From: Candidatus Zixiibacteriota bacterium
GTDB lineage: Bacteria > Zixibacteria > MSB-5A5 > GN15 > PGXB01
Assembly (NCBI GenBank): GCA_024230695.1
Contig: JAAERC010000480.1
Coordinates: forward strand, 1 to 11,221
Direction: 5' to 3'
DNA length: 11,221 nucleotides
In this document: in pieces, positions 1 to 6,307 of the stretch
Numbering within the stretch: position 1 is the first letter of the stretch
How the letters are laid out: each line of letters begins with the position of its first letter
Notes under the pieces: model-generated
The model's database searches: none
What the model was told of the DNA's origin: nothing
Seen by the model: only the letters and a program-made list of their open reading frames with translations
Translations under genes and position numbers: made by a program

Positions 1-2
1 CG

Positions 3-749
3 GCCTATTCGGAATTTAAATATATATTCTTGAGTTGTTCAATATTATTAATTGGTCTCTTTATTTATTTTGAAAGGAATCCAAAAACACAGCTTATCGG
101 CTTTGATATATATAAAAACCGCGTTTTTACATTTTCGACCATAGCGATGTTTCTCGTTTTTATCTCTTTGGCTTCAATAACAATATTAATGCCATTTTTT
201 CTTGAACATGTAAAATTATTAAAACCGCATGAGGTCGGATTATTCCTGATGGTAATTCCAATTTGTAGTTTTGTAATTTCACCGCTTGCCGGTTATTTAT
301 CTGATAAAACCGAATCTCGGTATATTTCAACGTTTGGTATCTTGTTGATGCTGATGGGGATATATTTTTTAACATATCTTTCTGCCGCTACCAGCTCTCT
401 TCAAATAGTGCTCACCCTGATTCTGCCGGGAGCCGGGATGGCATTGTTTATAACGCCGAATACATCTGTTATTATGGGATCAGCACGGAAAAAGTCTCTC
501 GGAATAGCCGCGGGAATCAATGCCGCGACCCGGACGCTTGGACTTGCCTTGGGGGTCGGGATATCAATGGCTCTCTTTGAATTTTTCCAGAGTCGGAATG
601 TTTTAGGCAGTTCCGATTCCATTAAAGCATTTGTTGAAAGTTATCAGATCGTCTATTATTATATTATTCTTCTTATTATTCCGGCCCTTCTTTTCAGTTG
701 GTATCGAGGTAATGAGAATGCAAATAAAACAGCCACTGTCGATAATTAG
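3..749 (+). CDS. MFS multidrug exporter, DHA2/EmrB-like, C-terminal part (5' end outside window)
   Basis: The reading frame is open from the first bases of the window, so the gene begins upstream; about 248 residues are visible. The visible part has seven hydrophobic segments. A short basic/acidic loop lies between segments, and 'GYLSDK' about 100 residues in is the loop motif typical of Major Facilitator Superfamily carriers. The later segment containing 'AAGINAATRTLGLALGVGIS' resembles the penultimate region of 14-TM DHA2 drug:proton antiporters such as EmrB/QacA. The role would be proton-driven efflux of drugs or other amphipathic compounds across the inner membrane. The substrate cannot be read from the sequence. 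The stop codon TAG (747-749) directly abuts a TTGACA box of the next transcription unit, so the gene is probably not co-transcribed with yicC by design, although no terminator separates them. Family is seen with good confidence; the subfamily is inferred. Confidence 0.88.
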   Translation, partial: AYSEFKYIFLSCSILLIGLFIYFERNPKTQLIGFDIYKNRVFTFSTIAMFLVFISLASITILMPFFLEHVKLLKPHEVGLFLMVIPICSFVISPLAGYLSDKTESRYISTFGILLMLMGIYFLTYLSAATSSLQIVLTLILPGAGMALFITPNTSVIMGSARKKSLGIAAGINAATRTLGLALGVGISMALFEFFQSRNVLGSSDSIKAFVESYQIVYYYIILLIIPALLFSWYRGNENANKTATVDN

Positions 750-777
750 TTGACAAACGGCTGATTGTTACTATTTT
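750..777 (+). promoter_or_regulatory. Predicted sigma70-type promoter for the yicC-gmk-rpoZ-topA unit
   Basis: A perfect -35 box TTGACA (750-755) is followed after 16 bases by TATTTT (772-777), a 4/6 match to the -10 consensus. Predicted transcription would begin near 784, about 25 bases before the yicC start. The perfect -35 sits immediately after the stop codon of the upstream exporter gene. The weak -10 keeps confidence moderate. Confidence 0.5.
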
Positions 778-808
778 GATACCTGCTTAACAAACCAGGG
801 TGGTATAG

Positions 809-1684
809 ATGAACTCAATGACAGGCTACGGAAAATCATATTGTCGAAGTAAGAAACAGACCATTGGGGTTGAGATCTCATCGGTGAATAACCGATTTTT
901 TGAGTGCGGGATCCGGCTTCCTCGAGAACTGGGTGGTCTTGAACCAAATGTGAAGGAACTGATTGCTGGCAAAATTCAGCGCGGCAAGGTCAATGTCAGC
1001 GTTGCCTATGAAGATCATGGCTCCGGAGTTAACAAACTGATATTTAATGAATCGCTGGCCAAGGAGATTTATGCGCATTTGCAGACCCTGAAAAAGAAAC
1101 ATAAACTTTCCGGTGAAATCGATATCAACCACTTTTTAAATTTCCCAGAGATATTTAAGGTTGAAAGAACAAATAATGTTGAAGAAAAAATTTGGCCGTT
1201 GTTAAATAAAGCAATGACTCAGGCATTATCAGAGTTGATTTCAATGCGCAAAAAAGAGGGCGCCAATCTCAAGAAAGATATTTCTTCCCGACTTAAGGTT
1301 CTTTTGAAGCAAATAAAGAAAATTGAACAAATTTCAATTGGCGGCAAACAGCAGCATCGCGAGAAATTAATAAAAAAACTGGATGACCTGTTAAATAAAA
1401 AGAAGGTCGATCAAATTCGGCTTGAAGAAGAAGTTGCTTATATCGTGGAAAAATCTGACATCACAGAAGAATGTGTGCGGTTTTTGAGTCATATCAGACA
1501 GTTCCAATCAACACTTAAACAAACCGGTTCGGTTGGGAAAAAAGTTAATTTTATTCTTCAGGAACTTAATAGAGAATCAAATACAATCGGTTCCAAAGCA
1601 TCCAGTACTGAAATTTCTCATATAACGGTTGAAATGAAAGAAGAAATTGAAAAGATCAGGGAACAGATACAAAATATCGAATAA
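809..1684 (+). CDS. yicC: YicC/YloC family endoribonuclease-like protein
   Basis: The 291-residue protein has the usual length of the family. It opens with the family signature 'MNSMTGYGKS' and continues with 'EISSVNNRFFE', 'RLPRELGGLEP' and 'IQRGKVNVSV', all characteristic of the YicC N-terminal domain. The C-terminal third contains 'RLEEEVAYIVEKSDITEE' and 'VNFILQELNRESNTIGSKAS', the conserved C-terminal (DUF1732-type) block. E. coli YicC is reported to be an endoribonuclease acting on the small RNA RyhB, and B. subtilis YloC is a homologue; the exact substrate here is unknown. The start is the ATG at 809, preceded by AGGGTGG (797-803). It is the first gene of a same-strand run and lies 24 bases before gmk. 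The yicC-gmk-rpoZ order is common in bacteria. The middle region (about residues 130-215) is lysine-rich and probably helical. Confidence 0.95.
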   Translation: MNSMTGYGKSYCRSKKQTIGVEISSVNNRFFECGIRLPRELGGLEPNVKELIAGKIQRGKVNVSVAYEDHGSGVNKLIFNESLAKEIYAHLQTLKKKHKLSGEIDINHFLNFPEIFKVERTNNVEEKIWPLLNKAMTQALSELISMRKKEGANLKKDISSRLKVLLKQIKKIEQISIGGKQQHREKLIKKLDDLLNKKKVDQIRLEEEVAYIVEKSDITEECVRFLSHIRQFQSTLKQTGSVGKKVNFILQELNRESNTIGSKASSTEISHITVEMKEEIEKIREQIQNIE

Positions 1685-1708
1685 GGATTTTCTAATTTCG
1701 GGTTGATT

Positions 1709-2326
1709 ATGAAATCACATAAAGGAAAAATTGTCATTATCTCTTCTCCTTCAGGAGGAGGAAAAAGTTCGATTTGCCGTAAAATATTGAAAAAAAATAA
1801 AAAAGATAATTGGCAATTTTCTGTTTCTACAACAACGCGACCGCCGCGTAAAAATGAAACTGATGGTATTGAATATAATTTTGTAAACCATGCCCAATTT
1901 TTAAATCTTAAGAAAAAAAATGAATTCGCCGAATCTTGTCAGGTTCATCGTTTTTATTATGGCACATCACGAAAACCGCTTGAAAAAGTATTAAAAAAAG
2001 GCGGAGTGATGCTTCTTGATGTTGATGTCAAAGGGGCCAAAAAATTAAAGGAACAATTTCCAACGGCACTTACAATTTTTATACTCCCACCGAGTAAGTT
2101 GGAGTTAAAGAAGCGGTTAAAGCGGCGCGGAACAGAAGATAATACCCATTTGGAAATTCGACGCAAACGCGCCTTAAACGAGATGAAACTTTATAAACGT
2201 TTTGAATATGTAGTTATTAATAAAGATTTGAAAACAGCTGTCGATGAAGTTGACATGATTATCAAATCGCTTCACTGTCGGCAAAAGAACCTTAATCTGG
2301 AACAAATAAACCGAATCATCGGTTAA
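1709..2326 (+). CDS. gmk: Guanylate kinase
   Basis: This cytoplasmic enzyme phosphorylates GMP (and dGMP) with ATP to GDP, a step needed for GTP and dGTP supply. From the ATG at 1709 it is 205 residues, the normal size. The P-loop reads SPSGGGKSS (residues 13-21), a slight variant of the more common GPSGVGKS. It is followed by the GMP-binding segment 'STTTRPPRKNETDGIEYNFV', with the Arg, Glu and Tyr contacts expected for the base and phosphate, then 'YYGTSRKPLEKVL' and the 'LLDVDVKGAKKLK' strand-helix. The lid region carries 'RLKRRGTED'. An in-frame TTG two codons upstream (1703) is a possible start, but the ATG is preferred; neither has a strong ribosome binding site (AAGGA at 1683-1687 is far, CGGG at 1699-1702 is weak). 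It lies between yicC and rpoZ in a likely operon. Confidence 0.97.
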   Translation: MKSHKGKIVIISSPSGGGKSSICRKILKKNKKDNWQFSVSTTTRPPRKNETDGIEYNFVNHAQFLNLKKKNEFAESCQVHRFYYGTSRKPLEKVLKKGGVMLLDVDVKGAKKLKEQFPTALTIFILPPSKLELKKRLKRRGTEDNTHLEIRRKRALNEMKLYKRFEYVVINKDLKTAVDEVDMIIKSLHCRQKNLNLEQINRIIG

Positions 2327-2341
2327 AGATATTTTGTTAAT

Positions 2342-2347
2342 AGGAGG
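2342..2347 (+). promoter_or_regulatory. Strong ribosome binding site of rpoZ
   Basis: AGGAGG lies nine bases before the ATG at 2357. It fixes the start of the 74-residue omega subunit, because the nearer ATG at 2350 opens a frame that stops after four codons. Confidence 0.8.
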
Positions 2348-2356
2348 AAATGATTT

Positions 2357-2581
2357 ATGGCTGACACTTGGATGGCAGAAGTAGACAAGATCACGAGGAA
2401 TCGATATGAAGCGGTTCTTATCGCGGCCAAACGCGCTCGTAAAATAAATTCTCATCGGCAGGCTCAGCTGGAGCGGATGGTTGAAGAAGAAGTTGATATT
2501 GACTCCAGAAAAGTAACCAGTATCGCTTTACAGGATTTATCAGACGGCGCAGTAAAATTTAAACGGAACAACGAGGAATAA
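2357..2581 (+). CDS. rpoZ: DNA-directed RNA polymerase omega subunit
   Basis: The protein is 74 residues, within the usual range for omega. The omega fold signature is visible: an N-terminal helix leads to 'NRYEAVLIAAKRARKIN', matching the conserved motif in which the R-Y/F-x-L-V-x-x-A-A-x-R-A-R pattern clamps the beta' C-terminus. A short acidic segment and 'KVTSIALQDLSDGAVKF' follow, corresponding to the 'KPVTIALREIAEGKI' region in model bacteria. Omega promotes assembly and stability of the core polymerase and in many bacteria forms part of a ppGpp site; whether it does so here cannot be judged. It has a strong AGGAGG site, and the topA start is 18 bases after its stop. Its position after gmk is the standard bacterial arrangement. 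Confidence 0.92.
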   Translation: MADTWMAEVDKITRNRYEAVLIAAKRARKINSHRQAQLERMVEEEVDIDSRKVTSIALQDLSDGAVKFKRNNEE

Positions 2582-2599
2582 GAGCTTCTTTCAATTGAA

Positions 2600-4840
2600 A
2601 TGGCAAAAAATTTATTAATAGTAGAGTCTCCGGCCAAATCAAAAACCTTAAAGCGGTTTCTTGGTAAAGGATTTGACGTTGAGGCAACAGTTGGTCATAT
2701 TATCGATCTGCCAAAATCCAAACTTGGCGTTGATCCCGATGATGGTTTTAAAATCAACTATGAGCTGATTAAGGGCAAAGGCGGAGTAATAAAAAAACTC
2801 AAAGCGGCCGCCAAAAAGGCAGAAACAGTCTATCTCGCACCCGATCCGGATCGTGAGGGAGAAGCAATTGCATGGCATGTCGCCGAACAGCTTAAAAGCT
2901 CAAAAAATATAGTCCGGGTCACCTTTAATGAAATCACCAAAAAAGCGGTAAAAGAAGCATTAGAAAATACTCGGGAGATTGATATAAATCTGGTCAATGC
3001 TCAACAGGCACGTAGAGTTCTGGATCGGCTGGTCGGATATAAAGTATCCCCGTTTTTGTGGAAAACCGTTACTTATGGTTTATCTGCCGGGCGGGTTCAA
3101 TCGGTTGCTTTGAGAATTATTTGTGAACGAGAAGCTGAAATCGATGTTTTTATCACCGAAGAGTATTGGAAGATTGCGACTTTGCTTGAAGATAAAAATA
3201 AGGCTCAGTTGGAATCAAGGCTTTCCAAAATAGATGGTAAAAAAGCGGAAATCGCAAATGGTGATGAATCGGCAAAGATAGTTAACGAATTAAAGGAATC
3301 AAAATTTATTGTCGATAAGGTCAAACATTCCGAGAAGAAACGCAGACCATATGCCTCCTTTATAACCAGTTCGCTTCAACAGGAAGCGGCCAGAGCACTT
3401 TATTTTACTCCTAAAAAGACTATGATGGTTGCTCAGAAACTTTATGAAGGTATTGAGCTTGGCGATGAGGGTCCGGTCGGACTGATAACCTATATGCGAA
3501 CCGACTCGATTCGTATTGCCGAAACCGCTATTTCTGAAGCCAGAGATTATATCAAAGAGAATTATGGCGCCGAATATATGCCGGCCAAACCGGTTCGATA
3601 TAAAGCAAAAAAGGGTAGTCAGGATGCTCATGAAGCAATCCGCCCGACCTATATAGATCATCCGCCTGAGAAAATTAAAAAATATTTGACAAAAGATCAA
3701 CTTCGTTTATACACATTGATCTGGAACCGCTTTCTTGCCTCACAGATGTCGCCTGCCGTTTATAATACTACTTCGGTTGAGATAGAGGCGGGGAAATATA
3801 GATTAAATTCCTCAGCTCAGTCATTAAAATTTGAGGGTTTCTTGAAAGTTTATCAGGAAACTAAGGAAAACAACACCAATGGTAATGGCGAAAATGGTTT
3901 GGTCGATTCTATCCCTGATATGAAAGAAGGGGATGAGCTAAAGCTTCTTGAAGTCAAACCAACTCAGCATTTCACCAAACCACCTGCTCGTTTTTCACAG
4001 GCATCTCTGGTAAAAACGCTTGAAGCCGAAGGTATTGGAAGACCATCGACATACGCGACTATCATCTCAACCCTGACTGACCGCAAATATGTTGAGATTC
4101 AGGAGCGAAGACTACACCCGACCGATCTGGGAAAAACTATAAACAAAATATTGACCCAGAGTTTTCCTACTTTATTTAATACCAAATTTACCGCCGAAAT
4201 GGAAAACGATCTTGATCAGATTGAAGATGGCGAAGAAGATTGGGTTGATGTCCTGGGCAAATTCTATACGCCGTTTAATGAGACCCTTGACGGATTAAAA
4301 GGCCAGGTGCAATCAATCAAAGATTCGCTGACCGAAGAAACCGGCGAAAAATGTGATAAATGCGGCTCACCTATGATTATCAAGTGGGGGAGAAATGGTC
4401 AATTTATGGCATGTTCCGCATATCCCGACTGCAAAAATACCAAACCGGTTGGCGAACCGGAAGAAGCGATGAAAACCGATGAGATCTGTGAAAAATGTAG
4501 TTCTCCGATGGTCGTAAAAGTCGGGCGATTTGGGAAGTTTTTGGCATGTTCGGCATATCCTGAGTGCAAAACAACCAAACCGATTTCTATGGGGGTCAGT
4601 TGCCCCAAAGATGATTGCAAAGGTGATGTTGTTGAAAAGCGGTCCAAACGCGGAAAAATGTTCTATGGGTGTTCAAAATATCCAAAATGCGATTTTGTCA
4701 GTTGGTACAAACCGGTTAATAAAGAATGTCCCGAATGCAAAAATAATTATATGTTTGATAAGATTTCCAAGGTGAAGGGTGCCTATCTTGCCTGCCCTAC
4801 CTGTAAGCATAAAATCTATACCGAAAAGGAAGATGAATAA
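2600..4840 (+). CDS. topA: DNA topoisomerase I (type IA)
   Basis: The enzyme relaxes negatively supercoiled DNA by cutting and rejoining one strand through a 5'-phosphotyrosine. The 746-residue protein opens with the TOPRIM domain: 'LLIVESPAKSKT' with Glu9, and the acidic triad motif DPDREGE at 82-88. 'RRVLDRLVGYKVSP', 'GLSAGRVQSVALR' and the catalytic 'GLITYMRTDS' follow, with the active-site Tyr at 298 and the assisting Arg at 300. 'HEAIRPT' and 'FSQASLVKTLEAEGIGRPSTYA' complete the core. The tail has four zinc-ribbon-like modules whose first cysteines are at 585, 630, 668 and 710. The first two closely resemble each other ('GRNGQFMACSAYPDC' and 'GRFGKFLACSAYPEC'). The ATG at 2600 lacks a good adjacent ribosome binding site, and the purine stretch GAGGAATAAGAG overlaps the rpoZ stop, so translation may be coupled to rpoZ. 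All catalytic motifs are intact. Confidence 0.99.
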   Translation: MAKNLLIVESPAKSKTLKRFLGKGFDVEATVGHIIDLPKSKLGVDPDDGFKINYELIKGKGGVIKKLKAAAKKAETVYLAPDPDREGEAIAWHVAEQLKSSKNIVRVTFNEITKKAVKEALENTREIDINLVNAQQARRVLDRLVGYKVSPFLWKTVTYGLSAGRVQSVALRIICEREAEIDVFITEEYWKIATLLEDKNKAQLESRLSKIDGKKAEIANGDESAKIVNELKESKFIVDKVKHSEKKRRPYASFITSSLQQEAARALYFTPKKTMMVAQKLYEGIELGDEGPVGLITYMRTDSIRIAETAISEARDYIKENYGAEYMPAKPVRYKAKKGSQDAHEAIRPTYIDHPPEKIKKYLTKDQLRLYTLIWNRFLASQMSPAVYNTTSVEIEAGKYRLNSSAQSLKFEGFLKVYQETKENNTNGNGENGLVDSIPDMKEGDELKLLEVKPTQHFTKPPARFSQASLVKTLEAEGIGRPSTYATIISTLTDRKYVEIQERRLHPTDLGKTINKILTQSFPTLFNTKFTAEMENDLDQIEDGEEDWVDVLGKFYTPFNETLDGLKGQVQSIKDSLTEETGEKCDKCGSPMIIKWGRNGQFMACSAYPDCKNTKPVGEPEEAMKTDEICEKCSSPMVVKVGRFGKFLACSAYPECKTTKPISMGVSCPKDDCKGDVVEKRSKRGKMFYGCSKYPKCDFVSWYKPVNKECPECKNNYMFDKISKVKGAYLACPTCKHKIYTEKEDE

Positions 4841-4856
4841 AATCTTCCTTTTCTTT
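4823..4856 (+). terminator. Hairpin terminator overlapping the end of topA
   Basis: GAAAAGGAAGAT (4823-4834) and ATCTTCCTTTTC (4842-4853) form a perfect 12-bp stem around a 7-base loop that contains the topA stop codon; a short T-rich stretch (TTTT within the 3' arm, then TTT) follows. It fits a Rho-independent terminator for the housekeeping operon, although the stem is AT-rich and the T-tract is partly inside the stem. Confidence 0.6.
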
Positions 4857-4938
4857 GAAAAAAGCCTGGGAACAAATTTTACCGATTAGCGTTATATTTC
4901 TCTAAGACAAATTATGAAGGCTCTTAAAAGATAATTGC

Positions 4939-4966
4939 TTGATTTTTAGGGGATTTTTGTTATAAT
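4939..4966 (+). promoter_or_regulatory. Predicted sigma70-type promoter of the selenoprotein gene
   Basis: TTGATT (4939-4944) and a perfect -10 TATAAT (4961-4966) are separated by 16 bases, so transcription would start near 4973, leaving a leader of about 27 bases. The ribosome binding site AAAGGA (4985-4990) lies nine bases before the ATG at 5000. This marks the gene as its own transcription unit and argues for the ATG at 5000, upstream of the internal TGA. Confidence 0.7.
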
Positions 4967-4999
4967 TTGAAATTATAGTAACTGAAAGGATATTTTGTA

Positions 5000-5344
5000 A
5001 TGCTCGTAGTCACAGAATCAGCCAGTGTTGAACTAAAAAAGGCACTGGAAGGTGAACAGGCCAAAGATAAATATCTGGTCCTCAATTTTATGGGTGCTGG
5101 CTGAAGCGGTCCCACTTTGGGAATGACTCTGTATGAGTCAAGCGATGGACTGGAAAAATTGGAATCGAATGGAATTACCGCCTATATCGATCCCAAACTA
5201 TTAGAATACTTGAAAAATGTTGGAGATATAAACGTAGATTTTATTTCCACTCCCGATGGCCGGAACGGCTTTGCCGTTCAGGTTGGTGAGAAAAGTTGTG
5301 GTGATTGTCAGTGTCCCTCTGATCAAGAAGGCGGACAGCACTAA
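5000..5344 (+). CDS. HesB/IscA-like selenoprotein with in-frame UGA (Sec35)
   Basis: Read with TGA (5102-5104) as selenocysteine, this is a 114-residue protein beginning 'MLVVTESASVELKKAL', the start of an A-type iron-sulfur carrier fold. The next segment is 'LVLNFMGAG-U-SGPTLGMTL', then 'YIDPKLLEYL', 'VDFIS' and 'GFAVQV', the core strands of HesB/IscA. Sec35 lands on the first ligand cysteine of IscA (Cys35 in E. coli), and 'GPxLGMxL' is the motif of the known HesB-like selenoprotein family. The tail has Cys100, Cys103 and Cys105 (CGDCQC) in place of the usual CGCG. The frame stays open and family-like on both sides of TGA, and the gene has its own promoter, a good ribosome binding site, a SECIS-like hairpin and a terminator. 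The likely role is iron-sulfur or redox chemistry, which is inference. A decayed gene (TGC/TGT to TGA) is the main alternative. A TTG at 5117 would be a false start. Confidence 0.85.
5105..5152 (+). promoter_or_regulatory. Bacterial SECIS-like element directly 3' of the UGA codon
   Basis: Just after the TGA the coding RNA can fold into an upper stem of six perfect pairs, TGACTC (5124-5129) with GAGTCA (5135-5140), capped by a 5-base loop TGTAT with G in its second position. A lower stem pairs 5107-5112 with 5147-5152 (one G-U). The apical loop starts 25 bases after the UGA. Bacterial SECIS models call for a small apical loop with an early G roughly 16-37 bases downstream of UGA, so the fit is good. 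It would recruit SelB with Sec-tRNA. A small competing hairpin, TCCC/GGGA (5110-5113 with 5119-5122), is also possible. Confidence 0.75.
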
Positions 5345-5374
5345 ATCTTTTTTATTGGTGATGATACTAATAGG

Positions 5375-5403
5375 ACCGACCCGTGAATTTGGGTCGGTTT
5401 TTT
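5375..5403 (+). terminator. Rho-independent terminator of the selenoprotein gene
   Basis: ACCGACCC (5375-5382) pairs perfectly with GGGTCGGT (5391-5398) around an 8-base loop and runs straight into six T residues (5398-5403). It lies 30 bases after the TAA stop and is the most textbook-like terminator in the window. Confidence 0.92.
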
Positions 5404-5440
5404 AATGTCCGTAAACTCGTTTAATTCAAAATAATTTATA

Positions 5441-5471
5441 AAAAAAGACAGAGTCAAATCGACCCTGTCTT
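5441..5471 (-). terminator. Rho-independent terminator of the RRM protein gene
   Basis: Read on the minus strand, AAGACAGGGTC (5471-5461) pairs with GACTCTGTCTT (5455-5445) around a 5-base loop, followed by a run of T (5446-5441). The one non-Watson-Crick position is G-U in the minus-strand RNA but A-C in the plus-strand RNA, so the element is built for the minus strand. It stands back to back with the selenoprotein terminator. Confidence 0.88.
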
Positions 5472-5507
5472 CATTCTTATATTTATTTAATAAAGCAAAT
5501 AAACAGA

Positions 5508-5795
5508 TTAGTAACGACGTCCGCCGCCGCCGCCGCCACGATTGTCTCTTTCAACACGCGGGCGAGCTTTGTTGACATTAAGCTGACGACCACCGAGTTC
5601 GGTGCCGTTTAATTCTTCAATAGCTTTATTGCCGTCATCGTCGCTTGCCATTTCGACAAAGCCGAAACCTTTGGAACGACCGCTCATTCTATCTATTATA
5701 ATGTTAACTTCTCCCACTTCGCCAAAAGCTTCAAATGCCTTGCGAATGTCATCTTCACTTACCGTGTAGGGAAGGTTTCCAACATAGATCTTCAT
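5508..5795 (-). CDS. Small RRM-domain RNA-binding protein with glycine-rich tail
   Basis: This 95-residue protein is a single RNA recognition motif with a short tail. RNP2 is 'KIYVGNLPY' near the N-terminus and RNP1 is 'RSKGFGFVEM' about 40 residues later, with the aromatic residues that stack on RNA bases intact. 'AIEELNGTELGGRQLNVNKARPR' closes the fold, followed by 'GGGGGGRRY', a basic glycine-rich end. Such stand-alone RRM proteins occur in cyanobacteria, Bacteroidetes and many candidate phyla, often tied to cold or stress responses; the RNA targets here are unknown. Two ATG codons lie in tandem (5798 and 5795). AGGAG stands six bases before the second but only three before the first, so 5795 is preferred. 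The gene is convergent with the selenoprotein gene, and both end in their own terminator. The GC-rich Gly codon run contrasts with the AT-rich surroundings. Confidence 0.95.
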   Translation of the reverse strand: MKIYVGNLPYTVSEDDIRKAFEAFGEVGEVNIIIDRMSGRSKGFGFVEMASDDDGNKAIEELNGTELGGRQLNVNKARPRVERDNRGGGGGGRRY

Positions 5796-5798
5796 CAT

Positions 5799-6224
5799 TC
5801 TCTCCTGATTTGCCCGCCTTCAATATGACCATCGCTTGATGCAATTTCATATTTTAGAAGAAAGGCGTTTTTTGCGCATTATTACGCCCTGATATCCAAT
5901 TTGTTTTTTTAGGAATAAATTTCTGGTATAAACCCTCAAAAGCAAGAAATGGAAAAATATTAAACACAGTATATGATAAGAGGTTATTATTTAAAAATCA
6001 ATAAATATTTGGGATTAAATCTGTTTTTATTTGAATTAAGCATTTTGCCGAAAGGGGAGCATTTAGATTGGCAAGGTGTAAGTGTATAGTAGGCAACGTA
6101 ATACAAACAGCACGCTTGTTTACATGATGGATCAGAGTTAATTATAGCTTAAAATGATAGTTGTTTGGTGATAATATTAAAAAACTATCAATTCATTTTT
6201 TCTCCTAAAATACCGCAAAGTTGC
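5799..6224. other. Intergenic regulatory region between the RRM gene and tetR
   Basis: No credible gene is present. Next to the RRM gene, GGCGT (5864-5868) and ACGCC (5884-5888) form an inverted repeat that would fold in its 5' leader. I see no convincing minus-strand promoter, although TATACT around 5972-5977 on the minus strand is a weak candidate. Closer to tetR lie TGATAGTT half-sites (annotated separately). A purine-rich AAAGGGGAG near 6050 is followed by a frame of only 19 codons from a TTG, which I do not call. Confidence 0.5.
6155..6190. promoter_or_regulatory. Candidate distal operator, inverted TGATAGTT pair
   Basis: TGATAGTT (6155-6162) and its exact inverse AACTATCA (6183-6190) are separated by 20 bases, upstream of the tetR promoter. 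The same octamer recurs in the pair at 6253-6285, so four half-sites lie within about 130 bases. I interpret this as a binding array for a dimeric regulator, most simply the adjacent TetR protein. Confidence 0.45.
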
Positions 6225-6252
6225 TTGACAGAAATGAATATATTAATATATT
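6225..6252 (+). promoter_or_regulatory. Predicted sigma70-type promoter of tetR with palindromic -10 region
   Basis: A perfect TTGACA (6225-6230) is followed after 16 bases by TATATT (6247-6252), predicting transcription from about 6259. A 16-base perfect palindrome, AATATATTAATATATT (6237-6252), fills the spacer and the -10 box and could help repressor binding, though AT-rich palindromes arise easily by chance. Confidence 0.65.
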
Positions 6253-6285
6253 GAACTAACAGTATGAATAGAAAACTGATAGTTC
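6253..6285. promoter_or_regulatory. Candidate tetR operator, 10/11 inverted repeat
   Basis: GAACTAACAGT (6253-6263) and ACTGATAGTTC (6275-6285) are inverse copies at 10 of 11 positions, separated by 11 bases. The dyad starts right after the -10 box and covers the predicted transcription start, ending 22 bases before the tetR ATG. This is a classic position for an autorepressor site. Its arms contain TGATAGTT and the one-mismatch copy AACTAACA. Confidence 0.6.
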
Positions 6286-6307
6286 GACTTGTAATAGAAG
6301 GTATTTT

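Noticed and set aside
3299..3700. 133-codon minus-strand frame inside topA
   Set aside because: Antisense shadow over the catalytic core of topA, with no ribosome binding site or recognisable domain.
4530..4775. Plus-strand frame rich in Cys/Asn over the topA zinc ribbons
   Set aside because: It is a shadow of topA in another frame; topA is intact with all motifs, and the alternate protein has no family features.
5117..5344. A separate 75-residue gene starting at TTG 5117
   Set aside because: It lacks its own ribosome binding site, begins in the middle of the HesB motif, and is in frame with the ATG at 5000; it is the 3' part of the selenoprotein gene.
6050..6126. Possible 19-codon peptide after AAAGGGGAG from a TTG
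   Set aside because: Too short, non-ATG start, no repeat or family evidence, and an ordinary AT-rich intergenic context.
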